This document shows positions 23,091 to 32,100 of a stretch of DNA of 48,480 nucleotides, in pieces. The DNA comes from Coriobacteriia bacterium (GTDB lineage: Bacteria > Actinomycetota > Coriobacteriia > Anaerosomatales > PHET01). Below the pieces are notes generated by a model. That model made no database searches, had not been told where the DNA came from, and saw only the letters and a program-made list of their open reading frames with translations. The translations under genes were made by a program, and so were the position numbers. Within the stretch, counting starts at the first letter, position 1; each line of letters opens with the position of its first letter. The stretch spans positions 1-48,480 of the forward strand of contig JAXMKZ010000016.1 of NCBI GenBank assembly GCA_034370385.1, written 5' to 3'.

Positions 23091-24860
23091 TTAGTCGACC
23101 TTGAGATGAACGTCCCGGAGCTGACGAGCACTCACGACGTCCGGCGCGCTCGTGAGGGGGTCTGCGCCCGACGACGTCTTCGGGAAAGCGATGACGTCAC
23201 GAATCGAAGATGCACCCGCAAGCAGCATGACGAGACGGTCGAGTCCGAGCGCGATGCCTCCATGGGGCGGAGCGCCGAACGTAAGGGCCTCCAGCAGGAA
23301 TCCGAACTGAGACGACGCCTCATCGGGCTTCAGACCGATGGTCTCAAGAACCTTCATCTGCAGCGCGGGGTCGTGCATGCGAAGCGTGCCCCCGCCTATC
23401 TCGTACCCGTCCATGACGAGGTCGTAGGCATAGCTCAGCACCGAGCCCGGATCGCTATCGAGGGCGGCGATGTGCTCGTCGAATGGGCGGGTGAACGGGT
23501 GATGATTCGCCGTCCAGCGCTCCTCCTCCGCGTCATACTTAAACATCGGGAAGTCGATGACCCACAACAGCTCGTGGCCGGTACGCTCGATCTGCAGTTC
23601 GTCGGCAAGACGCAGGCGCAGCACACCGAGAACCTCGTTGGCAAGCGAGCGCTCGTCGGCAACCATGCAGACCAAGTCGCCCGGCTCGACGGCCATCACC
23701 GTGCGCAAGGCATCCATCTCGGCATCGGTGAAGAACTTCGCCACAGGGCTCTTGAACTCGCCGTCGGAAGTGAACGCAACCCAAGCCAGACCCTTGGCAC
23801 CGGCGTCGATCGCAGCTTGGTTCAGGGCGTCGATGCGCCCGCGGCTCCAGTCGCCGGCACCCTTGGCATTGAGCGCCTTGATCGCTCCGCCACCGGACAG
23901 CGCTCCCGCGAAGACCTTGAACTCCGAGGCGGCAAACACCTCACTCGCGTCTGCGAGCTCGAGACCAAAGCGCGTGTCCGGCCGGTCGGAGCCGTAACGC
24001 TCCATCGCCTCCGTATAGGTGATACGCGGCAGGGGGATGGGCACATCGACGGCGGCCTCATGCAACACCTCGCGGATGACGTCCTCCATCATCTGGAGCA
24101 CGTCGTCCATCTCCACGAACGACATCTCGATGTCGACCTGGGTGAACTCCGGCTGACGGTCAGCGCGCAGATCCTCATCGCGGAAGCACCGCGCGATCTG
24201 ATAGTAGCGCTCGATACCCGCGACCATCAGAAGCTGCTTGAACAGCTGCGGCGACTGCGGCAGGGCGTAGAACTTGCCGGGGTTGAGGCGGCTGGGAACG
24301 ATGAAGTCGCGCGCGCCCTCGGGCGTGGACTTCGTGAGGATCGGCGTCTCCACCTCCATGAAGCCGCGGTGCTCGAGCGCACGGCGGAACCGCTGGGTCA
24401 CGCGGTCGCGAAGCGCGAGTGCGGCGAACACCTCAGGACGCCGGATGTCGAGGTAGCGCCACTTGAGGCGCGTGAGCTCGTCGGTCTCGATGCCGGCTTC
24501 GATCTCGAACGGCGGCGTCTCGGCACGATTCAAGACGGTCGCCGATGAGATGACCACCTCCACTTCGCCGGTGGGCATGCCAGGGTTCTCGGTTCCCTCG
24601 GGGCGGCGTCTCACCACGCCGTCGAGCAGCACGACCCACTCCGGGCGAACCTGCTCGGCGGTCACGAATGCCGCGCCGGACGCGTCCGGGTCGAAGACAC
24701 ACTGGAGGATTCCGCTGCGGTCACGAAGGTCGACGAAGATCAGTCCCCCGTGGTCGCGACGTTTGCCGATCCAGCCGGCAAGCCGCACCGTTTCGCCGAC
24801 CTGAGCCGCGCCGATCGAGCCACACGTGTGCGAGCGAAGCGAGTACCGTCCATCGAGCAT
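23091..24860 (-). CDS. aspS: Aspartyl-tRNA synthetase
   Basis: A 589-residue bacterial-type AspRS. Seen: N-terminal OB-fold anticodon-binding domain (residues 1-110, with GWIGKRRDHGGLIFVDLRDR), class II motif 2 RYYQIARCFRDEDLRADR, a GAD insert, and class II motif 3 GGIALGLDRLVML. It charges tRNA-Asp, and possibly tRNA-Asn if asparagine is made on tRNA; that is not decided here. Start ATG 24860 (MLDGRYSLRSH) has an ideal GGAGGAAATCGC site; the frame extends upstream without one. It follows hisS by 54 nt. Confidence 0.97.
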   Translation of the reverse strand: MLDGRYSLRSHTCGSIGAAQVGETVRLAGWIGKRRDHGGLIFVDLRDRSGILQCVFDPDASGAAFVTAEQVRPEWVVLLDGVVRRRPEGTENPGMPTGEVEVVISSATVLNRAETPPFEIEAGIETDELTRLKWRYLDIRRPEVFAALALRDRVTQRFRRALEHRGFMEVETPILTKSTPEGARDFIVPSRLNPGKFYALPQSPQLFKQLLMVAGIERYYQIARCFRDEDLRADRQPEFTQVDIEMSFVEMDDVLQMMEDVIREVLHEAAVDVPIPLPRITYTEAMERYGSDRPDTRFGLELADASEVFAASEFKVFAGALSGGGAIKALNAKGAGDWSRGRIDALNQAAIDAGAKGLAWVAFTSDGEFKSPVAKFFTDAEMDALRTVMAVEPGDLVCMVADERSLANEVLGVLRLRLADELQIERTGHELLWVIDFPMFKYDAEEERWTANHHPFTRPFDEHIAALDSDPGSVLSYAYDLVMDGYEIGGGTLRMHDPALQMKVLETIGLKPDEASSQFGFLLEALTFGAPPHGGIALGLDRLVMLLAGASSIRDVIAFPKTSSGADPLTSAPDVVSARQLRDVHLKVD

Positions 24861-24914
24861 GCGATTTCCTCCAAGGCGCGCGAGCCGCTGCGGCACGCGA
24901 CGATCGTGGTCTTC

Positions 24915-26195
24915 CTACGCCTCCACCGCGTGCCGCACGAGTGCGGCTGCATCGGTGAGGGCGATTCTCGTCTCTTCTTTCGTTCCCATGTCGCGCAAGG
25001 TGAGCTGCCCGGCCGCGAGCTCATCGGGGCCCACAACGACCACGAACCGCGCGCCGAGCCGATCGGCCTGCTTGAACTGCGACTTCAGTGAGCGGGCCTG
25101 GTGATCGCATTCAGCTGCGACACCGGCGTCGCGAAGGTTGGCCGTGAGCGTGAAGGCCTCATCGCGAACGGCGTCGTCCACGGCTGCCACGTACACGTCG
25201 GCCCGTGCCGGAGCTGCGACGGTCGCACCTGCGGCGTTCATCGCAAGCAGCGTGCGCTCGAAGCCGAGTGCGAAGCCCAACCCTGCCGTGGGCGGACCAC
25301 CGTACTGCTCCATGAGGCGGTCGTAACGCCCGCCGCCGCCGATCGCATTCTGCGAGCCCAGCCCTGCGTCGGCCTGAACCTCAAAGACCGTGCGCGTGTA
25401 GTAGTCGAGCCCGCGCACCAGCTTCGGCTCCTCCGCATACGGCACGCCGAGCTCGTCCAAGGCGCTCTTCACCGAGCGGTAGTGTGCGGCACACTCGTCG
25501 CACAGCTCGTCTCGCAGAAGCGGTGCCGCGCTCATGACTTCGGCGCACCCCGGATTCTTGCAGTCGAACGCACGCAAAGGATTCGTGTCAGCGCGGCGGT
25601 TGCACTCGTCGCACAGATCGGCGGCATGGCTGCGGATGAAGCCCGCGACGTTCTCGCGATACGCGGGCCGACACTGCTCGTCCCCCATGGAGTTGATCAG
25701 TAGCCGCATGTTACCCGCAGGGATGCCGACGGCCTCGAAGAATCGCCACAGCAAGACGATGAGCTCGGCGTCCGCAGACGGCTCGGGCATGTTCAGCGCC
25801 TCGGCGCCGATCTGCCAGAACTGACGCTGGCGCCCCTTCTGCGGCCGCTCGTAGCGAAACATCGGACCGGCGTAGTACACCTTGGCGCCTTGGCCGTTTG
25901 CCGTCAGGTTGTGCTCGAGCGCGGCCCGCACGACGCTCGCGGTGCCCTCGGGACGCAGCGTGATAGAGCGGTCGCCCTTGTCGCGGAACGTGTACATCTC
26001 CTTGCCGACGATGTCGGTGGCCTCACCGATGCCGCGGCTGAAGATCTCGGTGTGCTCGAACACGGGCGTATAGATCGGCGCGTAGCCGTAGCGGGCGAAC
26101 AGCTCTTGGGCCGTGCGCAACAGATGCTCCCACGCACGGGAGGAGTCACCGATGAGATCGACGGTGCCCTTGGGGGCCTGGAACGGGGAGCTCAC
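24915..26195 (-). CDS. hisS: Histidyl-tRNA synthetase
   Basis: A 426-residue class II synthetase. Seen: FQAPKGTVDLIG near the N-terminus, motif 2 TLRPEGTASVVRA, histidine motif RGLDYYTRTVFE and motif 3 region GLGFALGFER; a Cys-rich segment (CDECNRR...CKNPGC...CDEC) within the insertion domain, common in Gram-positive HisS; and a C-terminal anticodon-binding domain from about residue 325. The start is uncertain: GTG 26195 gives the family-like MSSPFQAPKG, with GGAAGG 13 nt upstream; GTG 26207 and TTG 26243 are in frame. Charges tRNA-His in the cytoplasm. Usually next to aspS, as here. Confidence 0.95.
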   Translation of the reverse strand: MSSPFQAPKGTVDLIGDSSRAWEHLLRTAQELFARYGYAPIYTPVFEHTEIFSRGIGEATDIVGKEMYTFRDKGDRSITLRPEGTASVVRAALEHNLTANGQGAKVYYAGPMFRYERPQKGRQRQFWQIGAEALNMPEPSADAELIVLLWRFFEAVGIPAGNMRLLINSMGDEQCRPAYRENVAGFIRSHAADLCDECNRRADTNPLRAFDCKNPGCAEVMSAAPLLRDELCDECAAHYRSVKSALDELGVPYAEEPKLVRGLDYYTRTVFEVQADAGLGSQNAIGGGGRYDRLMEQYGGPPTAGLGFALGFERTLLAMNAAGATVAAPARADVYVAAVDDAVRDEAFTLTANLRDAGVAAECDHQARSLKSQFKQADRLGARFVVVVGPDELAAGQLTLRDMGTKEETRIALTDAAALVRHAVEA

Positions 26196-26242
26196 AGCGC
26201 TACTCACGCCTTCCGACGCATGCGGGGTCAGTGCGAGCAGCA

Positions 26243-26250
26243 AGTGTAGC
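26243..26250 (-). promoter_or_regulatory. GCTACACT promoter-like element upstream of hisS
   Basis: GCTACACT on the minus strand, 48-55 nt before the preferred hisS start. Same octamer as before the sigma-factor unit, the 6S RNA and queA. No recognisable -35. Confidence 0.45.
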
Positions 26251-26258
26251 GCGAGGCG

Positions 26259-26274
26259 GCGTGGCGCGCCACGC
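26259..26274. repeat. 16-bp perfect palindrome before hisS
   Basis: GCGTGGCGCGCCACGC reads the same on both strands and lies between the hydrolase stop at 26298 and the hisS promoter-like element. It could be a regulator site or an RNA hairpin with a tiny loop; no regulator is identifiable. Confidence 0.5.
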
Positions 26275-26297
26275 GCCGTAGGGCGACTGCCCCGCCC

Positions 26298-26945
26298 TTA
26301 CGCCCTCGGCCAGAAGGGGTTGATTCTCTGTTCGCGGCCGATGGTCGTATCGGGGCCGTGACCGGGATGCACGATGGTCTGGGGCTCGAACGCGGTGAGC
26401 TGCGAAGCGATGGACGACGCCAGGGCGCGGCTGTCGCCGCCGGGAAAATCGGTCCGTCCGACGCTTCCGGCGAAGAGTGTGTCACCGGAAAACAGGTGCG
26501 CGGCTCCCCCTTCGGGGTCTTCGACAAACAGGCAGATTCCCCCTTGCGTATGGCCGGGCGTGTGGAGCACGCGAAGCTCGAGCGCACCGGCTTCAATGGT
26601 GTCACCGTCTTCCAGAAGCCGGTCGGCGGCAGGAGCGGTGACACCGGCGAAGCCGAAGGCGGCGCCACCCGTTCCGTGGGGCGCGTCATGCGTCAGCCTG
26701 TCGGCATCGGATGAGTGGATCAGCAGCGGAGCGTCGACGGCGGCAAGCACCTGGGCGACGGCTCCCACGTGGTCGAAATGCGCGTGGGTCAGTATCACGG
26801 CCGCGCAGGCGCCGCTTCCCAACTCGCGGAGGATCTCAGGGGCATCGTCACCGGGGTCGATCACGACCGAGGGGCCCCCAAGTGCATCGGAGACCACCCA
26901 GCAGTTGGTCTCGAGTGCTCCGACGGTGATACGTACGACTCTCAC
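26298..26945 (-). CDS. Metallo-beta-lactamase-fold hydrolase (glyoxalase II-like)
   Basis: A 215-residue MBL-fold protein. Seen: THAHFDHVG (the HxHxDH zinc motif), a later His in HTPGHTQG, GDTLFAGSVGR with a metal-bridging Asp, and the terminal His in VHPGHGPDTT. This matches the YcbL/glyoxalase II-like subgroup that hydrolyses thioesters or related substrates; the substrate is unknown. The GTG start (MRVVRITVGAL) overlaps the rel 3' part in GTGA, implying coupling. An in-frame extension to 27233 is a shadow of rel. Genes of this family commonly sit between rel and hisS in Gram-positives. The stop is TAA. Confidence 0.92.
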   Translation of the reverse strand: MRVVRITVGALETNCWVVSDALGGPSVVIDPGDDAPEILRELGSGACAAVILTHAHFDHVGAVAQVLAAVDAPLLIHSSDADRLTHDAPHGTGGAAFGFAGVTAPAADRLLEDGDTIEAGALELRVLHTPGHTQGGICLFVEDPEGGAAHLFSGDTLFAGSVGRTDFPGGDSRALASSIASQLTAFEPQTIVHPGHGPDTTIGREQRINPFWPRA

Positions 26946-28036
26946 GGGCGCCCCTTCTTCTGGGTCGCCTCGCCGGGAAGCATGCGCCGGGCCTCGAACA
27001 CACCATTGACACCGCGCACGTCGCGCAGGAGCGCGTCGAGCCGGTCCATCTCGCCGATCTCGAAAAGGAACCGCATGTCGACGATGCCGTCCTTGTGCGT
27101 GGTGGTCGCCGAAGAGAGGATGTTCACGCCCGACTCCGCTATCGCCATCGTGACCTCTTGGAGCAAGCGGAGCCGATCGAGCGCCTCCACGTAGATCTCC
27201 ACCTGGTACGTCGCCTTGGTGCACGTGTCCCACTCGACCTCGATGATACGCTCGGGGCTACTGAGCAGCTCGCCGGCGTTAGGGCAGCTTTTCCGATGGA
27301 CCGACACGCCGCGCCCCCGCGTCACGAATCCGATGATGTCATCGCCCGGGACCGGGTTGCAGCACCGCGCCAGCCGGACGAGCACGTCGTCGATACCCTT
27401 GACCACAACGCCCCCGCCGACGCGCTTGCGGGCCCGCTTCGGGGCGACCATGGGTTGGTCCAGAGGAAGCGGTGGTTCGGCAGGGGTCTTGCACGCGTCG
27501 GGCCCATCACCATCTTTGCTCATGCGCTTGAGGAGCTTCGTTCCGACGAGTTTGGCGGAGAGCTTGCCCGCACCTATCTGCGCGAGCACGTCGTCGCACT
27601 TGCCGAAGTTGAGTTCCCCGGCGACCGAGTCCAGTGCTTTCTCCGCGGTCTTCGAGCCGATGCCGACGCCGTGTTTGCGCATGACCTTGGCCAGTTCATC
27701 ACGCCCGTGCTGAAGATCGTCGCCTCGGGTGGCCTTGGAGAAGTAGTTGCGGATCTTGCTGCGCGCGGACGACGTCTTCACGATGTTGAGCCAGTCGCGG
27801 CTTGGCTTGGCGCTCTTGTTGGTCAGGATGTCGACTCTATCGCCCATCTGCAGCTCGTAGGCGAGCGGTACGATCGAGCCGTTCACTTTGGCGCCGACGG
27901 TCTTGTTCCCGACCTCGGTGTGAATCGCGTACGCAAAATCGATGGGCGTCGATCCGGTCTTGAGCGAGATCACATCGCCTTTCGGCGTGAAGACGAAGAC
28001 CTCTTCCTCGAACAGATCGATCTTGAGTGCTTCCAT
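26942..28036 (-). CDS. rel: RelA/SpoT C-terminal regulatory part, separated from the N-terminal part by an in-frame amber codon
   Basis: Seen: 364 residues from ATG 28036, starting MEALKIDLFEEEVFVF. Domains: TGS (VFTPKGDVISLKTGST onwards, about 12-75), a helical domain, a zinc-finger/RIS domain with ARCCNPVPGDDIIG and HRKSC, and a C-terminal ACT domain. In other Rel proteins the same protein continues from the synthetase domain. Here the frame is identical to that of the N-terminal part at 28058-29161, with only TAG and seven sense codons between (LKDPREF). An AAGGA lies 13 nt before the ATG, so reinitiation is possible. The stop overlaps the hydrolase GTG. Role in intact Rel: ribosome contact and control of the catalytic domains. 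Confidence 0.88.
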   Translation of the reverse strand: MEALKIDLFEEEVFVFTPKGDVISLKTGSTPIDFAYAIHTEVGNKTVGAKVNGSIVPLAYELQMGDRVDILTNKSAKPSRDWLNIVKTSSARSKIRNYFSKATRGDDLQHGRDELAKVMRKHGVGIGSKTAEKALDSVAGELNFGKCDDVLAQIGAGKLSAKLVGTKLLKRMSKDGDGPDACKTPAEPPLPLDQPMVAPKRARKRVGGGVVVKGIDDVLVRLARCCNPVPGDDIIGFVTRGRGVSVHRKSCPNAGELLSSPERIIEVEWDTCTKATYQVEIYVEALDRLRLLQEVTMAIAESGVNILSSATTTHKDGIVDMRFLFEIGEMDRLDALLRDVRGVNGVFEARRMLPGEATQKKGRP

Positions 28037-28057
28037 GAACTCGCGTGGATCCTTGAG

Positions 28058-29161
28058 CTACGTCTGCCACTCGAGCATCTGGCGGAGCCAGGCGAGTCTC
28101 TCGTCGAACGACTCGTCGCCGCGCAGGCCTTCCTTGTAGCGCCAGTGCGCTGCGACGCCGTACTCTGCCGTCCGGTGCATCTCTTCGGTCCGGATCTGGA
28201 TCTCAAGCGGTCGGCCGGCCGGCCCGATCACCGTCGTGTGAAGCGACTGGTACATGTTGAACTTGGGCATGGCGACGTAGTCTTTGAAGCGTCCCGGTAC
28301 CGGCTTCCAGATGCTGTGAACGGTGCCAAGCGCCCCGTAGACATCCTTGACAGAGTCCACGATCACGCGAAGCGCGATGAGATCGTAGATCTCGTTGAAG
28401 TCCTTACCTTTGCCCACCAGCTTCTGGTAGATGCTGTAGAGGTGCTTCGGACGACCGCCGATCTCGGAGTCGATGCCCACCTGCACAAGCTCATCGCGTA
28501 GCGTCTCGATGACCTGCCGTGCATACGCTTCGCGCTCTTCGCGACTCTCGGCCACCATACGTGACACCTGGTGGAACTTGAGGGGCTCGAGATAGAAGAA
28601 GGCGAGGTCCTCAAGCTCCCACTTCACCTGGGATATCCCAAGCCGATGCGCGAGTGGGGCGTAGATCTCCATGGTCTCGCGCGCCTTGTCGATGCGCCGC
28701 TCCGCCGGCAGTGCGGAGAGCGTGCGCATGTTGTGCAACCGGTCGGCGAGCTTGATCAGAATGACCCGGATATCCTTGGCCATGGCGATGAGCATCTTGC
28801 GTAGGTTGTTGCTCTGCTGCTCGGAGACTGACTCGAACTCGATCCGGCCGAGCTTCGTCACTCCGTCGACGAGCCCTGCGACCTCTTCGCCGAACAGCTT
28901 CGTAACGTCTTCTAGGGTGACGTCGGAGTCTTCCACCGTGTCGTGGAGCAGGGCCGCCTTGAGCGTGGCTGTGTCCAGATGCAGCTCCGCGAGAATGAGC
29001 GAGACCTCAAGCGGGTGGCTGACGAACTCCTCGCCGCTCTTGCGCGACTGTCCGTGATGAGCGGCAGCGGCGAACTCGTAGGCCTCATCGAGTCCGGTCA
29101 GATCCGCGTCAGGGTTGTACGCCCTGACCTGCGCTTCAATCTGTTCGAGCGTCGCTGGCAC
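28058..29161 (-). CDS. rel: RelA/SpoT bifunctional (p)ppGpp hydrolase-synthetase, catalytic N-terminal part
   Basis: Seen: 367 residues from GTG 29161 (MPATLEQIEAQVRAY; AAGGAGG 12 nt upstream) to TAG at 28060-28058. The HD hydrolase domain has HDTVEDSDVTLED and the conserved DRLHNMRT; the synthetase domain has RFKDYVAMPK, NMYQSLHTT and EIQIRT, and the part ends at LRQMLEWQT. All catalytic motifs are intact. The usual next residues (DLKDPREFMEALKID) are all present in frame after a TAG codon that replaces a usual Asp/Glu position. Other genes here end in TAG, so TAG is a true stop. Full-length read-through would be 739 residues, normal for Rel. Probable result: a catalytic fragment without its regulatory part, or an assembly or population artefact. 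Confidence 0.92.
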   Translation of the reverse strand: MPATLEQIEAQVRAYNPDADLTGLDEAYEFAAAAHHGQSRKSGEEFVSHPLEVSLILAELHLDTATLKAALLHDTVEDSDVTLEDVTKLFGEEVAGLVDGVTKLGRIEFESVSEQQSNNLRKMLIAMAKDIRVILIKLADRLHNMRTLSALPAERRIDKARETMEIYAPLAHRLGISQVKWELEDLAFFYLEPLKFHQVSRMVAESREEREAYARQVIETLRDELVQVGIDSEIGGRPKHLYSIYQKLVGKGKDFNEIYDLIALRVIVDSVKDVYGALGTVHSIWKPVPGRFKDYVAMPKFNMYQSLHTTVIGPAGRPLEIQIRTEEMHRTAEYGVAAHWRYKEGLRGDESFDERLAWLRQMLEWQT

Positions 29162-29189
29162 GGAGAGTGCACGCCTCCTTGGGGAGGGG

Positions 29190-32100
29190 TCAGGTGGCTG
29201 TCGGCAGGATAGGACGGTTGAAGCGCGCCAGCAACTCGGGAGCGCCAGCGGCAAGCGCCCACTCCCTGAACTCGGCGAAGCCGGCGATCTCGTCGAGCCC
29301 CTCGGTGTAGCGGACGCTTGCGGCCAGGTCGACCTTGGCCGCCGGCTCCACAAGGGTCAGGCGGCGGTACGCCCCGTGGCCCTCCCCCGTCACCAGCCCA
29401 AGCTCACGAAAGACCCCGAGCGCACTGGACACCCCGCGGTCATCGAGCCGACACTCGCGCGCGGCTCGCCCGCACGCCTCGGCAAGCTCGGCGTTGGTGA
29501 TCTCGAACCCGACCCCCTCGCGGCCGGCGGTCTGGCGCAAGACACGGTAGAGCGTGGCGAGATCGTCGCGCGGCGGCGCGAGCGTGGACAGTATCAGCTC
29601 GTTGATGCGCGCGTCCTTCTCGCCGAACAGCAGGTGCACGCGCGCCGTGGCGCCATCGCGCCCTCCCCTGCCTGCCATCTGGTTGAACTCGACGTCGTTG
29701 AAGGGCAAGTGGTAGAGCACAACGTTGCGGATGTCGGGGATGTTGACGCCCTCGCCGAAAGCGCTCGTGGCCACGACGAGTCGTACCTCGCCCGTGCGAA
29801 ACGCCCGCTCGACCGCGTGGCGCACCGAACGCGACAGCCCGCCGTTGTAGAACGCAGTCTTCCACGCGAGCCCGGGAACGCCCTTGCGCACCAAGCGGGC
29901 CAAGCGCACGGATGCGTCGCGCGAGTTCACGTAGACGACCGCCTTGTCTCCCGCCTGCACGATCTTGAGAAGTTCGGCGTCGCGATCGACGACTCCGCGC
30001 TGGTCAGCGATGAGAAGGTTGTCCCGCACCGTGGGATCGAGCACCACGTGCGTGATGCCCAATGTGGACCGGATCTGCGCGGCCACATCATCTGAGGCTG
30101 TCGCCGTGACGGCCAGGACGGTCGGCGAGCCGAGTGACGCGATGGCGTCCCCGAGCCGAGCGTATGCGGGCCGGTTGCCTGCGCGCGACAACCCCACATG
30201 GTGCGCCTCGTCCACCACGACGAACCCGATTCGACCGGACTCGGCGAAGCGTGCCGAATGGAAGTGCAGGAACTCCGGCGTCGTCAAGACGACATCGAGC
30301 GAGCCATCTGCCAGTGCCGAGAACGACTCGGAGCGATCAGTGGCCGACGTCTCGCCGGTGACGACCTTGACCGACAGTCCCACCTCGGCGAATGCCTCAG
30401 TGAGGTGGTAGGCCTGATCGGCGACGAGTGCGCGCAGCGGGTAGACGAAGACACTGGCACGCCCGGACGCGAGCGCGGTACGCGCGGCATGGAGGTGAAA
30501 GATGAGTGATTTCCCACGACCCGTGGCCATGACCACGAGGGTGGATCGCCCCTCGGCCAGCAGTCGCAGTGCCTCGGCCTGGGCATCATGAAGCTGGCGA
30601 TCGCCGATGAATCGGGCCACGAGCTCGTTGTTCAACGCGTCCGGGTCAAGGACGGCGAGCGCAGCGCGGGCGGCGGCACGGTCTTCTTCGCGCTCAACAT
30701 CGATGAGAGCGGCATCGCGCCGAGTCACGAGCACGTTGACGCCGCGAGAACGTCCGGCGTCGCCCCCCGTGACCTCAGATACCTCGACGTCGTACTCGAC
30801 ACCACGGTCGATTGCGGGCGCGAGCACTCCGGCCAGCCGCCGATTGAAGAACCCCACTTGGTCGCCATGGGAGTCGAGCAGCGCGCACGCGTTGGCATCA
30901 TGCGGGTTGTCCGGTTGCCGGACAAGCCGCAGGGGTGCCGCAGCAGAGAGTCTCTCGAGGACCTCTTGGCGGCCTTCGAAGGTCACGCCGGCGAGCTTCG
31001 TGTGAAACGACGGCGCTTCCTCTATACCTGCGTACTCCTCGCGCGCAAGAAGCTCATCGGCACGCGCGAACAGGTCGGCGACCAGGTCGGCGGCCGGCTC
31101 TTCGCGGCGGGCGCTGGCGGACGGGCGAATGTCCCGGACGATCAATTGAACCCGGCGACGACCGCGCCACTCATCGACGTCGAGTTCGAACGCAAGGTCC
31201 ACAGGACCCTCTTCGACGCAGTACGAATCGACATCGCGACAGCGAAACGCGATGGCGGGAACCGACGCGACGCCATCGAACGCGGTGAACTTCAGATGGG
31301 CGGCCCCACGGCCCACGCGATCGCGCCCGTTCATGAATACGCCGCTCGCCAGCAAGACCGGGCGCCTGTTCGCCTGCCCGAATGGCTCGAGCAGCGAAAG
31401 CTCAGCACCGAGTTCGATGCTCACCTCGTCAAGCGCCACCTCGGCATCGATAGACACGGAAACCTCGAACAGCTCCGGGGGCAGCGCATCAAGATGTGCA
31501 ACGAACGCCTCGCGAAACGCATCGAGATTCGCCTCTCCTACCGTCAGGCCCGCAGCGGCCGCGTGTCCTCCGAAGCGCTCAGTCAGGCTCGCACATGCCT
31601 CGATGGCCCGGAACAGATCGACCCGCCCGACCGAGCGGCCCGAACCCTTCGCCACCCCGTCTTCGATGGCGAACAGGATCGTCGGCACCCCGTACTGGCC
31701 AGCCAGCCTCGAAGCGACGATTCCCTTGACCCCCTCATGCCACCCCTCACCCGCCAGCACGAGGCCGCGTTCACCCCGGTAGGTGCGTTCCGCGAGCGCC
31801 GAGGCGGCCTCGTAGAGGTCCGCTTCGACCGATTGGCGGATCCGGTTGTGTTCGTCGAGGGCGTTGGCAAGCGTCTCGGCGCGCACCGGGTCATCGGTGA
31901 GCAACAAGTCAAGGGCCACCGTCGGATCGGCCATGCGCCCCGCCGCGTTCAGACGAGGGGCCAGAGAATAGGCGACGGTGCCGGCCGTCAAGGCCGCACA
32001 CGACACCCCACCGACCGCGCATAGTGCCGCCAGGGCGACTCGGGGCTTCGCCGCGACCGCTCTGACACCCTCGCGAACGAGCGCGCGGTTCTCGCCGCTC

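Noticed and set aside
23073-24548. Plus-strand open frame opposite aspS
   Set aside because: Shadow of AspRS, whose motifs are intact on the minus strand.
28058-28060. Reading the rel TAG as pyrrolysine or another recoded amino acid
   Set aside because: Several genes here end normally at TAG, and nothing in the window supports a recoding system. Stop read-through cannot be excluded but is not shown.
27095-28501. Long plus-strand open frame (468 codons) opposite rel
   Set aside because: It is the codon-shadow of rel in GC-rich DNA; composition is Arg/His/Leu rich and no family motif is seen.
30588-32024. Long plus-strand open frame opposite the RecJ fusion
   Set aside because: Same kind of shadow; the minus-strand frame has every nuclease and helicase motif.
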